DNA of 64,000 bases from CAZGAQ01 sp964523405 (GTDB lineage Bacteria > Planctomycetota > Phycisphaerae > UBA1845 > Fen-1342). Positions 43,639-52,703 of the stretch are shown in pieces (position 1 is the first letter of the stretch; the number at the start of each line of letters is the position of its first letter). The position numbers and the translations under genes are program-made. The stretch covers positions 124,001 through 188,000 of the forward strand of contig CAZGAQ010000004.1 of NCBI GenBank assembly GCA_964523405.1, written 5' to 3'. The notes under the pieces are model-generated. The model saw only the letters and a program-made list of their open reading frames with translations. It made no database searches and had not been told where the DNA came from.

Positions 43639-46350
43639 TCAGCGGTTCGGAAGCGCCTGTCCGGCGGGTGGCTTGTCGGCCGGGGCCGGACCCACGCCAA
43701 CCGCCCCGATGGTTGCTGAGGCGGAACGTTTGGCCAACTGCTGCCAGAGTCTGATGATCGGCTGTTCGCCGCGGCTGGCCGCGAAGCTCGTGAGCTCCTC
43801 GAACTGCTGGTCCACCTGTTTCTGCCACCTGTTCTGGTCGCGGAGCAGCGCCACGATCTGCTCGGCGCAGCTCTTGGGATTATCCGGGTCGATCCGGAGC
43901 GGGGTATTCAGCACCTCGAGTGCGCCGGCCGTTTGCGCCGTGAAAACCGGCACGCCAGCCTCCATGGCCTCCAGCACGACCATGCCGAAGGGCTCGTGGC
44001 GCGAGGGAACGACGGCGATGGCGGCATGCCGAAAGGCCTCGGCACGTCGCGCCCAGGGCACGAAGGGGCGCGTCACGATCTGCGGGCGCCACGTCGGGCC
44101 CGACAGCGGTCTGGACGTGGCAATTGTGAATTGCCAGGGATTCTCTCCCCCCAGAGCGTAGGCCCGATAGACGCAGCCTTTCTCGTCGGGTTCGAGGAAC
44201 GCCAGGAAGCCGCGTTTGAGCAGGGACAGCTTCAGTTCGGGTTCAGACGGAGTTGGGCCTGGCGCACCGTCGGCCGCGGGCGGTGGCGCGGCGCTGATTT
44301 TCAGGATGTTGTCGGCGACCGCGTCGAATTGTTCATCTTCCGCCGGGTCGACCAGCACCGGGATCCGCTCCGCATTGGCGAGGCGTTCGATCAGGCGCTG
44401 TGTGGGGCTCGTACCGTCTGCCGACCGAGCGCGATCGCCGTACAGGACGAAGCACGTTTCCGGGCGCTGCCGGAACACCGCACAGGCGATGCGGATGAAC
44501 AGGTCGGGCCCCTTCTGCCAGGCGTGACGTCCGACGAACACGACTTCGCCCGGGTCCAGGTCGACGATCCGACCCTGCGCGATACGGGGGGCCGTGAGGC
44601 AGTTCGGTGCCACGACGAGCTTGTCCTTCGCGGCGTTGTACTCCTGCTTCAGGCGGGTGGCCGTGTACCGGCTGGGGGTGAGCAGGCGCGTGGCGGTTTG
44701 GCAGGCCCGCGCCTCGACCGCGGCGATGGTGCGATGCGGGACCCTGCGGCGATCCGCCTCGATGGAGTGGACGTGGGCAATCCAAGGCCACTGCTTTACC
44801 AGGGAAATCCGTTCGGCCGCCGGGAAGGTAAGCCAATCGTGGGCGTGAATGACGTCGAATTGCGGCTGCTTGTTCGCGATGTACTCGAGCGCCTTCTGTG
44901 TGAACCGATTCACCAGGTCGAATTGGGAGACGCCGTAGGCATACGCGCCGTCATAGACGCTCGGCTCCAGCGTCGCGGACTCCACAGGTTGCGTCCGGCG
45001 GGTACGGGCATGCGCTAACCCAGCGTCGCGGTCCCGTACGTTGGCAAAGACCAGCGTGACTTCATTGCCGAAGACGGTGCGCGCGTCCGGAGTTTCCTTC
45101 CACGGCACAAGGATGGTCAAGTCAGCGCCCTGGAGGCGGAGTCTGCGGATGAGGTGATACGCCGCGGTCCAGGCGCCGCCGGACACATCGGGCAGGAACT
45201 CCCACAGCAGCATTAGCACGCGCGGGGGCTGGACGGAGCCGCCGTGCCGGTTTGCGAGCCCCAGCCGCGTCACGTCGTTCATCTTCGCCGTGCGCCAGTT
45301 GCGGGCGTGTGTGAGCTGGACGTCGGTCCACGACGCCTCTGAGCCGTTCAGATCCGCATTATCGAGATTGGCGTCCAGGATCTTGACGCCGCTGAGATCG
45401 GCGTGCCGCAGGTCGGCCTGGCTGAAGTCTGCACCCGCCACGTCGGCGTAATTCAGAACGGCTCCCGCCAGGTGCGCGTGGCGGAAGTTGGCGCCGTTCA
45501 GGCGGGCGTTGTGGAAGCGCGCCGCATTCAGATTCGCGCCTTCGAAGTTCGCATCTTCCAGCCAGGCGTCGCGAAAGTCGAACCCGTGCAGGTCCAGCCC
45601 GGCGAGGTTGGCGCCGGGAAGGCGCAGGCCCTGCCACGACACCGATGCGCTAATCTGGTGGTCCAGGCGTCGCAAGGCCTCCTCGACCACGGGGATGTAA
45701 GTCACCTCCAGCAGGCCGCCTTCCGGGCGCCACCGACCCACCAAAGCCAGAGCGGCCGCGACCCGGCGGTGGAACGCCTCTTTGTCGGGGCTCAGGAGGT
45801 CCTGCAAACCGGCCACACTGGCCGCCTGCTTGTGCACGTCCTTGCTGGTGACGCCAGTCCAAAGCTGGTTGAGGTCGGCCGAGACGCGGTCGAAGTGCTC
45901 CTTCTTGCGCTCTTCGCTTTCTTTCCTCTGCGCGTCCATGTACTGCCGGAAAGCGCTCCAGAGTCCTGCAAAGGCAAGCAGCACGGTCACCGTGGCGCTG
46001 GTGTTGGCGGCCAGTGCAGCCCAGAACAGGGTGCGCCGCTGGTTTTCGATCTGCAGCGCGACGGTCTCGGCAGCGCGCTTGCGGTCTTCGAGGTTCGCGA
46101 TGGGGTATTTTTCGAACTGCTCGAGCACGCTGCTGGAGATGCCGGTATAGCGCAGCGCGAGATAGAACTCGAGCCCCAGCAAGACGAGCGCCACCCCGGC
46201 CAGGGAGGCCAGGATGGGACGTTTGACGGCAAGGCCCTGCAGCCTGGGCCAGTTGGCGCGCAACCACCGGCGTAGCCGGTGCAGCCGGAGTCTAACCTGC
46301 ATGCAGGATCTGACCAGCGCGGTGCGCCGCATGTTCAGGCGTGCGGACAT
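43639..46350 (-). CDS. Fusion of membrane anchor, pentapeptide repeats and family 4-type glycosyltransferase
   Basis: The protein has 903 residues. Two transmembrane helices (about 44-66 and 108-131) enclose a charged segment of about 40 residues. A helical linker leads to roughly 20 pentapeptide repeats at about 241-350 (GANLAGLDLHGFDFRDAWLE, then ADFSQADLRHADLSG). From about 377 on is a GT-B fold glycosyltransferase: VLMLLWEFLPDVSGGAW, DVIHAHDWLTFPA, VVFVGRHAWQKGPDLFIR and the C-terminal EPFGMVVLEAMEAGVPVFTA with the conserved Glu pair. It resembles starch/glycogen-synthase-type GT4/GT5 enzymes. The combination is rare in my experience. The active enzyme would face the cytosol if the helices anchor it; the substrate is unknown. 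Confidence 0.82.
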   Translation of the reverse strand: MSARLNMRRTALVRSCMQVRLRLHRLRRWLRANWPRLQGLAVKRPILASLAGVALVLLGLEFYLALRYTGISSSVLEQFEKYPIANLEDRKRAAETVALQIENQRRTLFWAALAANTSATVTVLLAFAGLWSAFRQYMDAQRKESEERKKEHFDRVSADLNQLWTGVTSKDVHKQAASVAGLQDLLSPDKEAFHRRVAAALALVGRWRPEGGLLEVTYIPVVEEALRRLDHQISASVSWQGLRLPGANLAGLDLHGFDFRDAWLEDANFEGANLNAARFHNARLNGANFRHAHLAGAVLNYADVAGADFSQADLRHADLSGVKILDANLDNADLNGSEASWTDVQLTHARNWRTAKMNDVTRLGLANRHGGSVQPPRVLMLLWEFLPDVSGGAWTAAYHLIRRLRLQGADLTILVPWKETPDARTVFGNEVTLVFANVRDRDAGLAHARTRRTQPVESATLEPSVYDGAYAYGVSQFDLVNRFTQKALEYIANKQPQFDVIHAHDWLTFPAAERISLVKQWPWIAHVHSIEADRRRVPHRTIAAVEARACQTATRLLTPSRYTATRLKQEYNAAKDKLVVAPNCLTAPRIAQGRIVDLDPGEVVFVGRHAWQKGPDLFIRIACAVFRQRPETCFVLYGDRARSADGTSPTQRLIERLANAERIPVLVDPAEDEQFDAVADNILKISAAPPPAADGAPGPTPSEPELKLSLLKRGFLAFLEPDEKGCVYRAYALGGENPWQFTIATSRPLSGPTWRPQIVTRPFVPWARRAEAFRHAAIAVVPSRHEPFGMVVLEAMEAGVPVFTAQTAGALEVLNTPLRIDPDNPKSCAEQIVALLRDQNRWQKQVDQQFEELTSFAASRGEQPIIRLWQQLAKRSASATIGAVGVGPAPADKPPAGQALPNR

Positions 46351-46520
46351 GTCAGAAACCCTCTGGCGTGCCCACCTGATCGCAGTCGATCACAGTCCGA
46401 ATCCATTGAGTGTAACGATCGGACCGTGGCGACGGCCTGTAGCCTACTCAGCTATGGGGCGCTCGAGGGCTGGAGTGCCACGCAAGGCGATGGTGTCCGG
46501 GGCACTGTGGGGCGGTGACC

Positions 46521-47657
46521 CTACCGCGGCCAGGCGGCGTGGGCGAACTTGCCGCTCTTGCTGATGACCTTGCCGTCGATTTCGACGGTGCCGCCCTTCC
46601 GCAGGTCGCAGACCATGTCCCAGTGCAGGCCGCTGTTGTTGGTGCCGCCGGTTTCGGGGTACGCGGCGCCGAGGGCCAGGTGGAACGTGCCGCCGATCTT
46701 CTCGTCGAAAAGCGTGTTCCGCGTGAAGCGCCGGATGCCGTAGTTGGTGCCGAGGGCGAGCTCGCCGAGTACGCGCGCGCCGGGGTCCTGATCCAGCATC
46801 TTGAAGAGATAATCCGCGCCCTTGCTCGCGGACGCGTCAACAACGCGGCCGGCCTTGAACGTCAGCCGCACATCCGTGACCTCGCGCCCGCCGTAGACCG
46901 CGGGAAAGGTGTAGTGGACGGTGCCTTCGGTGGCGTCTTCGATAGGGCCGGTGAAGACCTCGCCGTCGGGAAAGTTCTCATGCCCGCAGCAGTTTATCCA
47001 CTTGCGGCCCTGGATGCCCAGCCGCAGGTCGGTGCCGCCCGGGGCGCGGAGGCGCATCTCTCGGCCCTTGTTGAGGACGTCACAGAGGCGCTGCTGCGCG
47101 ACGCCGAGCTTCTTCCAGATGGCCACGGGATTCGGCTCGTGCAGGCGGCCGCCGCGGTAGACGAAGTCGGCGTACTCGGCGAGGGACATTTCGGCGTCCT
47201 GCGCGCAGGCCTGGGTGGGGAATTGGGTGCCGACCCAGCGGACGCGCTTCGGGTCGCTCTTGCGCAGCGCGGCGCGCTTCAGGAACGCGTTGAGGATGGG
47301 TTTGCGGGCCTTGCTCGCGAGGGCCTGCTTGGCCGGGTCGACGTTGGTGAGCGCGCGTGTATTCTCCTCGCCCCACAGAGCGATGTAGGCGCTGCACGTG
47401 CCCATGATGTACTTGTCGAAGGGAGACGTGTGCAGCAACTGCTCCTTTCCGGCGTGCTTGAGATGCAGCTCCTTGCAGTCCTCCGACGTGAGCCGGACCC
47501 ACGGATGTCCGCCGGCAGCCAGGACTTCGCGGTAGACGGCGACGGCGGCCGGTTCGGTGATTGCGGCCCCGGTGATGAGGACCAGGTCGCCCGGCTTCAC
47601 GCCGACGCTGTACTGGACGAGAACCTTGGCCAACTGGGCGAGACGCGGATCGTGCAT
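46521..47657 (-). CDS. M29-family metallo-aminopeptidase (AmpS/leucyl aminopeptidase T type)
   Basis: The protein has 378 residues, the usual M29 length. These enzymes remove N-terminal residues with two metal ions. Hallmarks are LVQYSVGVKPGDLVLITG near the start, PDGEVFTGPIEDATEG (the Glu-containing active-site loop) and FKAGRVVDASASKGADYL. ELALGTNYGI and the C-terminal LGAAYPETGGTNNSGLHWDM follow, with metal-binding Glu, His and Asp. It is likely cytosolic. The gene is divergent from the alkaline-phosphatase-superfamily gene at 47852 and lies about 170 bases from the start of the fusion gene on the same strand. Confidence 0.9.
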   Translation of the reverse strand: MHDPRLAQLAKVLVQYSVGVKPGDLVLITGAAITEPAAVAVYREVLAAGGHPWVRLTSEDCKELHLKHAGKEQLLHTSPFDKYIMGTCSAYIALWGEENTRALTNVDPAKQALASKARKPILNAFLKRAALRKSDPKRVRWVGTQFPTQACAQDAEMSLAEYADFVYRGGRLHEPNPVAIWKKLGVAQQRLCDVLNKGREMRLRAPGGTDLRLGIQGRKWINCCGHENFPDGEVFTGPIEDATEGTVHYTFPAVYGGREVTDVRLTFKAGRVVDASASKGADYLFKMLDQDPGARVLGELALGTNYGIRRFTRNTLFDEKIGGTFHLALGAAYPETGGTNNSGLHWDMVCDLRKGGTVEIDGKVISKSGKFAHAAWPR

Positions 47658-47851
47658 GCTGTTTCCTCACGCAGGATGATGTTGTTTACGGATCAGGTCA
47701 TCGTACCACGCGCGGCGGCCGCTGTCTGCGGCCCCCCTTCCTGCGCCGGCGGTGCTGGAATTCACGCGGCGCGCCATTTCCGACTGCCGCATTCCGCCCG
47801 CGGCGCCGGCCGGTTACCGTACGCCTTGTCGCCGGCCCCAGGATGCATGGT

Positions 47852-49237
47852 ATGTCCAGGATCGAGAAGGTCGCGCTCATCGGTCTCGACTGCGCGGAGC
47901 CCAGCCTCGTCTTCGAGCGCTGGGCCGCGGACCTGCCGCATCTGCGCCGCCTGGCGGCCCAGGGCCTGTGGGGCCGGCTCGAGAGCTGCATCCCGCCGAT
48001 CACGGTGCCGGCTTGGAGCTGCATGGCGTCGAGCAAGGACCCAGGCACACTCGGCGTGTACGGCTTTCGCAATCGCCGCGACTGGAGTTACGAGAATCTC
48101 GGCCTGGCGACGAACCTGGAGATGCGCCACCCGCGTCTGTGGGACCACGTGGGCCGGGCGGGCAAGGACTCCATCCTCGTCGGCGTGCCGCAGACGTTTC
48201 CGATCGTTCATCCGCCGCGCGGAACGCTGATCACGTGCTTTCTGACGCCGAGCACCGCCAGCCCCTACACGCATCCGCCGGAGCTGGCGGACCAGCTCGC
48301 GGAGCGCTTCGGGGAATATCTGCTCGACGTGGACGACTTCCGCACAGAGGACAAGACCGCACTGCTGGGACGCATCCACGCGCTGGCCAAACAGCGCTTT
48401 GCGGTGTGCCGCTACCTGCTGAGCACGCGGCCCTGGTCGCTCTTCTGGATGGTGGAGATGGGGGTCGACCGCATCCACCACGGGTTCTGGCAGTACCTGG
48501 ACCCGCAGCATCATCGCTACCAGCCGGGTCACCCGCTCGAAGCGGCCATTCACGATTACTACGTACTCATCGACCGCCAGATCGGCGAACTGCTCGAACT
48601 GCTTGAGCCCGAGCACACGGCCATCTGGGTCGTATCGGATCACGGCGCGCAGCGCATGGAAGGCGGAGTGTGCTTCAACGACTGGCTGATCCGCGAGGGA
48701 CTGCTCACGCTCAAAACGCCGGTTGCCGGTCAGCGCCGTTTTGATCTGGCCGACGTCGACTGGTCGCGCACGAAGGTCTGGGGCGAGGGCGGGTACTATG
48801 GCCGGTGTTTCATCAACCGTGCCGGGCGTGAGCCCCACGGCATCGTGTCCGACAGCGAGTACGAGCGGCTGCGCGACGAGCTGACCGCCAAGCTCATGGC
48901 CCTGCCGGATGACCACGGGCGTCCGCTGGGCACGCGCGTGTACAAGCCGGAAGACCTGTACGACACGGTGAACGGCTTTCCGCCGGACCTGATCGTGCTG
49001 TTCGGCAACCTGCGCTGGCGCAGTGTCGGCTCGGTCGGACATCCGGACCTCTACACGTACGAGAACGACACCGGCCCGGATGACGCCAACCATGCCCAGC
49101 AGGGCCTGTATATTCTGTCGCACCCCAACCTGCCGACACGCCAGTGGGACGCCTCGATCTTCGACGTCATGCCGACGTCCCTGAAGCTGCTCGGTCTGCC
49201 ACTCCCCCGCGGGCTGCGCGGCAAGTCGCTGGTTTAG
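47852..49237 (+). CDS. Alkaline-phosphatase-superfamily protein (type I phosphodiesterase-like)
   Basis: The protein has 461 residues. ATG at 47852 has an AGGATG stretch upstream; an in-frame ATG three codons earlier is also possible. ALIGLDCAEP holds the first metal-binding Asp (Asp13). SCIPPITVPAWSCM follows, where Thr51 aligns with the nucleophile of the larger enzyme at 16907. WMVEMGVDRIHHGFWQYLDP and IWVVSDHGAQRMEGGV hold the remaining metal ligands. The closing sequence RGLRGKSLV is typical of this group. No signal sequence is seen, unlike its Tat-exported relative, so this one should be cytosolic. Substrate unknown. Confidence 0.87.
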   Translation: MSRIEKVALIGLDCAEPSLVFERWAADLPHLRRLAAQGLWGRLESCIPPITVPAWSCMASSKDPGTLGVYGFRNRRDWSYENLGLATNLEMRHPRLWDHVGRAGKDSILVGVPQTFPIVHPPRGTLITCFLTPSTASPYTHPPELADQLAERFGEYLLDVDDFRTEDKTALLGRIHALAKQRFAVCRYLLSTRPWSLFWMVEMGVDRIHHGFWQYLDPQHHRYQPGHPLEAAIHDYYVLIDRQIGELLELLEPEHTAIWVVSDHGAQRMEGGVCFNDWLIREGLLTLKTPVAGQRRFDLADVDWSRTKVWGEGGYYGRCFINRAGREPHGIVSDSEYERLRDELTAKLMALPDDHGRPLGTRVYKPEDLYDTVNGFPPDLIVLFGNLRWRSVGSVGHPDLYTYENDTGPDDANHAQQGLYILSHPNLPTRQWDASIFDVMPTSLKLLGLPLPRGLRGKSLV

Positions 49238-49375
49238 CGGTCCTTGCCGAGCGTCTTCTACCGGGCGCGGGCCCGCGCACGGCAGCACGGCGACACCGGT
49301 TCCTGCCGCCGGGGCACCCGTTTGTGGAAAACGCGTCCATCCCTATAATGCGGTGTGGGTTACAGGAGTTGGTGA

Positions 49376-51133
49376 ATGCCGGTTGATGGAATGCCGCCGA
49401 TCGCGCAGCTCAAGGGTCGGCCCCTCGGACGCATCCTGATCAAGATGGGCAAGCTGACGCGCGCCCAGGTCTCGGAAGCGCTGGAGGTGCAGAAGAAGAA
49501 GCGCGGCCCGCTCGGGCAACTGCTCATCGAGCTGGGCTACGTCGAGAAGGCCGACGTCAACCGCGCACTCGCCGCTCAGGTCGGCATGGAGTCCATCCGC
49601 CTAGCCGACATCGACATTCCCAAAAACGTCATCGACATGGTGCCGGCGCAGATGGCGCACGCCTACCGCGTCATTCCGACCGAGTATGACCGCGAGACCA
49701 ACACGCTCGGTGTCGCGCTGGCCGACCCGGACAACTTCCACGCTACCGACGACCTCAAGACGCTCATGGGCTTCGCCGTGGTGGCCCGGATCACCACCCC
49801 GGAGGACATGAGCGAGGCCCTGAACCGGTATTACCCGGAAGAAACGGCCGAAAGCATCAACAGCATCATCGATGAGATTTCGTCCGACGAGGAGCTGGCC
49901 AAGTTTGAGGGTCGCGGCGAGAGCATCGACCTCGATGAATTGCGCTCGATGGCCGAGAGCAGCCCGGTCAAGAAGCTGGTGAACCTGGTGCTGCTCCAGG
50001 CCATCCGCGACAAGGCCTCAGACATTCACTTCGAGCCGTTCGAAGACGAATTCAAGATGCGCTACCGCATCGACGGCGTGCTGTTCGAAATGGTGCCGCC
50101 GCCCAAGCATGTCGCCATGGCCATCGCGTCGCGTATCAAAGTCATGGCCAACCTGGACATTGCCGAGCGCCGTGTGCCACAGGATGGCCGTATCGAGCTG
50201 CTGGTTGAGCAGCGGCCGGTGGATTTGCGCGTGAGCGTGCTGCCGACGATTTTCGGCGAAAGCGTGGTGTTGCGTGTGCTGGACCGGGCGCAGGTGAACC
50301 TGGACCTGGCTCAGGTTGGCATGCGTGAGGACGATCTGGCCACGTTCAAGCAGCTCATCGACAAGCCGCACGGGATTATCATCGTTACCGGTCCCACCGG
50401 TTCAGGTAAGACGACAACGCTGTACTCCGCGCTGCGTGACCTCAACACGATTGAAGTGAAAATCCTCACCAGCGAGGACCCCGTCGAGTATGACATTGAC
50501 GGGATGATTCAATGCCAAATCAAGCCAGACATTGGACTTACGTTCGCGCGCTGCCTGCGCAGCTTCCTGCGTCAGGACCCGGACATCATTCTCGTTGGTG
50601 AGATTCGTGACCTGGAGACGGCCCAAATTGCCGTGCAGGCATCGCTGACGGGGCACCTTGTGTTCAGCACGCTGCACACGAACGATGCTCCGGCGTCGAT
50701 CGCGCGTCTGCTCGATCTGGGCATGGAGCCGTTCCTGATCACGGCAACACTGGAAGGTATTGTCGCGCAAAGACTTGTGAGAAAGATATGCGAGAACTGC
50801 AAGGAGGAGTACCAGCCCTCGGAGGCTCAGCTCCTGCAGCTTTCCCTGCGTCCTGAGGATGTGGCGGGGCGGACGTTCTTCTTCGGCAAGGGCTGTGACT
50901 ACTGCAATCACACAGGGTATCGGGGTCGGCGTGGGTTGTTCGAGACGATGGTGCTGGATGATGATCTGCGCGAGATGATCATGAAGCACGCGTCGACGAA
51001 CGTGCTGCGGAGGGAAGCCCGCAAGCGCGGCATGCGCTCCCTGCGTGAATCCGGCTTACTCACGCTGTATGATGGAGTTACAACGATTGAAGAGATTGTT
51101 CGTGAGACATTGGCCGAGGACGTGATGGAATAG
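49376..51133 (+). CDS. GspE/PilB-type assembly ATPase
   Basis: The protein has 585 residues. ATG at 49376 follows AGGAG. It is the ATPase that powers pilin or pseudopilin assembly in type II secretion or type IV pili. The N-terminal domain (about 1-150, with LIELGYVEKADVNRALAAQ) is of the GSPII_E/MshEN type. The core has Walker A GPTGSGKT at about 339-346, the Asp box TSEDPVEYDIDGMIQCQI and the His box TGHLVFSTLHTND. A tetracysteine zinc element has CENC near 472-475 and CDYC near 508-511. It is the first gene of a locus of assembly and pilin-like genes on the same strand extending to 62.7 kb. No pilT-like retraction ATPase follows. Confidence 0.93.
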   Translation: MPVDGMPPIAQLKGRPLGRILIKMGKLTRAQVSEALEVQKKKRGPLGQLLIELGYVEKADVNRALAAQVGMESIRLADIDIPKNVIDMVPAQMAHAYRVIPTEYDRETNTLGVALADPDNFHATDDLKTLMGFAVVARITTPEDMSEALNRYYPEETAESINSIIDEISSDEELAKFEGRGESIDLDELRSMAESSPVKKLVNLVLLQAIRDKASDIHFEPFEDEFKMRYRIDGVLFEMVPPPKHVAMAIASRIKVMANLDIAERRVPQDGRIELLVEQRPVDLRVSVLPTIFGESVVLRVLDRAQVNLDLAQVGMREDDLATFKQLIDKPHGIIIVTGPTGSGKTTTLYSALRDLNTIEVKILTSEDPVEYDIDGMIQCQIKPDIGLTFARCLRSFLRQDPDIILVGEIRDLETAQIAVQASLTGHLVFSTLHTNDAPASIARLLDLGMEPFLITATLEGIVAQRLVRKICENCKEEYQPSEAQLLQLSLRPEDVAGRTFFFGKGCDYCNHTGYRGRRGLFETMVLDDDLREMIMKHASTNVLRREARKRGMRSLRESGLLTLYDGVTTIEEIVRETLAEDVME

Positions 51134-51332
51134 TCCCCGCGGCGCAGGCGCCAGTTGAGCTCCGTGGTACGCAGCGCGACACAGTCTTGCCGGTTCCGGG
51201 AGCATCGGCGGCCACTTGGTGGCTGCGCATAATGGTAACAAACGGGCCGCGACGTGGTACCGACCGGGTTTGGCCCGAGCAGGTGTACGAGTCCTAATCG
51301 GTTTCGATTGTTTGGTTGTGGAGTAGCAGGCT

Positions 51333-52595
51333 ATGCCCATTTTCAAATACGAAGCCTTGAATGCCTCGGGGCAGGAGGTCAAGGACGAGCTTGAGGCGCC
51401 TTCCAAAGAGGAGGCGGTCTCCAAAGTCCGCGGACTCGGCTACTTTCCGACCAAAGTCACAGAGAAGGTGGACCGCAAACAGACGGCCGCCAAGAAGCAG
51501 ACGGGTGCGAAGCAGCGGAAGGCGGCCGGCACGGGGCTCGGGTGGGTGTCGACGAAGGTGCTGTGCACGTTTACGCGGCAGCTTTCGACGCTGCAGGACG
51601 CGGGTCTGCCCATTCTGCGGAGTATTCGGATTCTGGAGCAGCAGCAGAAGCCGGGCATGTTGCGATCGGTGCTCAAGCAGGTGACGGAGGATGTGGAGGG
51701 GGGCGCCACGCTGTCGGAAGCGATGGCGCGGCATCCGCGCGCGTTTGACCGGCTGTACTCGAACATGGTGGCCGCCGGCGAGGCGGGCGGCGTGCTCGAC
51801 GTCATCTTGCAGCGTCTGGCGGACTTTCTGGAGAAGGCCCAGAAGCTCAAGCGGAAGATCATCGGGGCGATGATTTACCCGGCGGTCGTGATTGCGATCG
51901 CGGGCGGCATCGTGACGTTCATCATGGTGCAGGTCGTGCCGAAGTTCGAGACGATCTTCAAGGACTTCGAGACGACCCTGCCCGGCGTGACGAAACTGCT
52001 GATCAACATTTCGAGCTGGTTCGCGAACGGTGTGCCGCCGGGGTGGGTGTACATCGTTTTGTCGCCGATCCTGCTGGTGGTCGGCTACAAGCTGATTCGC
52101 CAGTCGCTGATGGGGCGGCAGGTCATGGACGCCACGATCCTCAAGGTCCCCGTCGTGGGGCAGCTCGCGGGCAAGTCCTCGATCGCCCGCTTCACGCGTA
52201 CGCTCGGCACGCTGATTTCGGCCGGCGTACCCATCCTGGAAGCCGTGAACATCACGCGTGAGACGACCGGCAACGAGGTCTACGCCGGCATGCTCCGCAA
52301 GGTGCACGACGCGATCCGCGAGGGCGATACGTTCGCCAACCCGCTGCGGGCCAGCAAGACGGTGGACGCGCTGGTCATCAACATGGTGGACGTGGGTGAG
52401 GAGACGGGTGAACTCGACAAGATGCTGATGAAGGTGGCGGACAACTACGACGAAGAGGTGGACACGCTGGTGGCCTCGCTCGTCAGCCTGCTCGAGCCGA
52501 TCATGGTGGTCGCGCTGGGCGGGATCGTCGGCTTCATCGTCGTGGCGTTGTTCCTGCCCCTGGTGACGCTGATTCAGTCGGTCATGCAGAACTAG
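51333..52595 (+). CDS. GspF/PilC-type inner-membrane platform protein
   Basis: The protein has 420 residues, a normal size. It is the membrane platform on which the ATPase acts. The start MPIFKYEALNASGQEVKDEL is the usual opening. Two GspF domains are visible, each with FTRQLSTLQDAGLPILRSI-type helices: the first near residue 80 and the second near 280 (FTRTLGTLISAGVPILEAV). Three transmembrane helices follow the usual pattern (GAMIYPAVVIAIAGGIVTF, WVYIVLSPILLVVGYKL, and a C-terminal helix). It lies about 200 bases after the ATPase gene; that gap holds no obvious gene. Confidence 0.93.
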   Translation: MPIFKYEALNASGQEVKDELEAPSKEEAVSKVRGLGYFPTKVTEKVDRKQTAAKKQTGAKQRKAAGTGLGWVSTKVLCTFTRQLSTLQDAGLPILRSIRILEQQQKPGMLRSVLKQVTEDVEGGATLSEAMARHPRAFDRLYSNMVAAGEAGGVLDVILQRLADFLEKAQKLKRKIIGAMIYPAVVIAIAGGIVTFIMVQVVPKFETIFKDFETTLPGVTKLLINISSWFANGVPPGWVYIVLSPILLVVGYKLIRQSLMGRQVMDATILKVPVVGQLAGKSSIARFTRTLGTLISAGVPILEAVNITRETTGNEVYAGMLRKVHDAIREGDTFANPLRASKTVDALVINMVDVGEETGELDKMLMKVADNYDEEVDTLVASLVSLLEPIMVVALGGIVGFIVVALFLPLVTLIQSVMQN

Positions 52596-52618
52596 CGGCC
52601 GGTTGGGAAGCGACGGCG

Positions 52619-52662
52619 GCAAGGCGGAGCCTTGCGGTACGTCAGGCCGAGACGCCTGACGC
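52619..52662. repeat. Two-hairpin intergenic element, copy 2
   Basis: The first hairpin is GCAAGGC at 52619-52625 with GCCTTGC at 52629-52635. After GGTAC comes the second hairpin, GTCAGGC at 52641-52647 with GCCTGAC at 52654-52660. It corresponds to the element at 16857-16900. In the second stem A pairs with T here where the other copy has C pairing with G. It lies between the platform gene and the first prepilin-like gene. Confidence 0.8.
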
Positions 52663-52703
52663 TACGAGTGCCGGCGAAGTGGCCGGCGAACGAAAGGTGC
52701 GCT

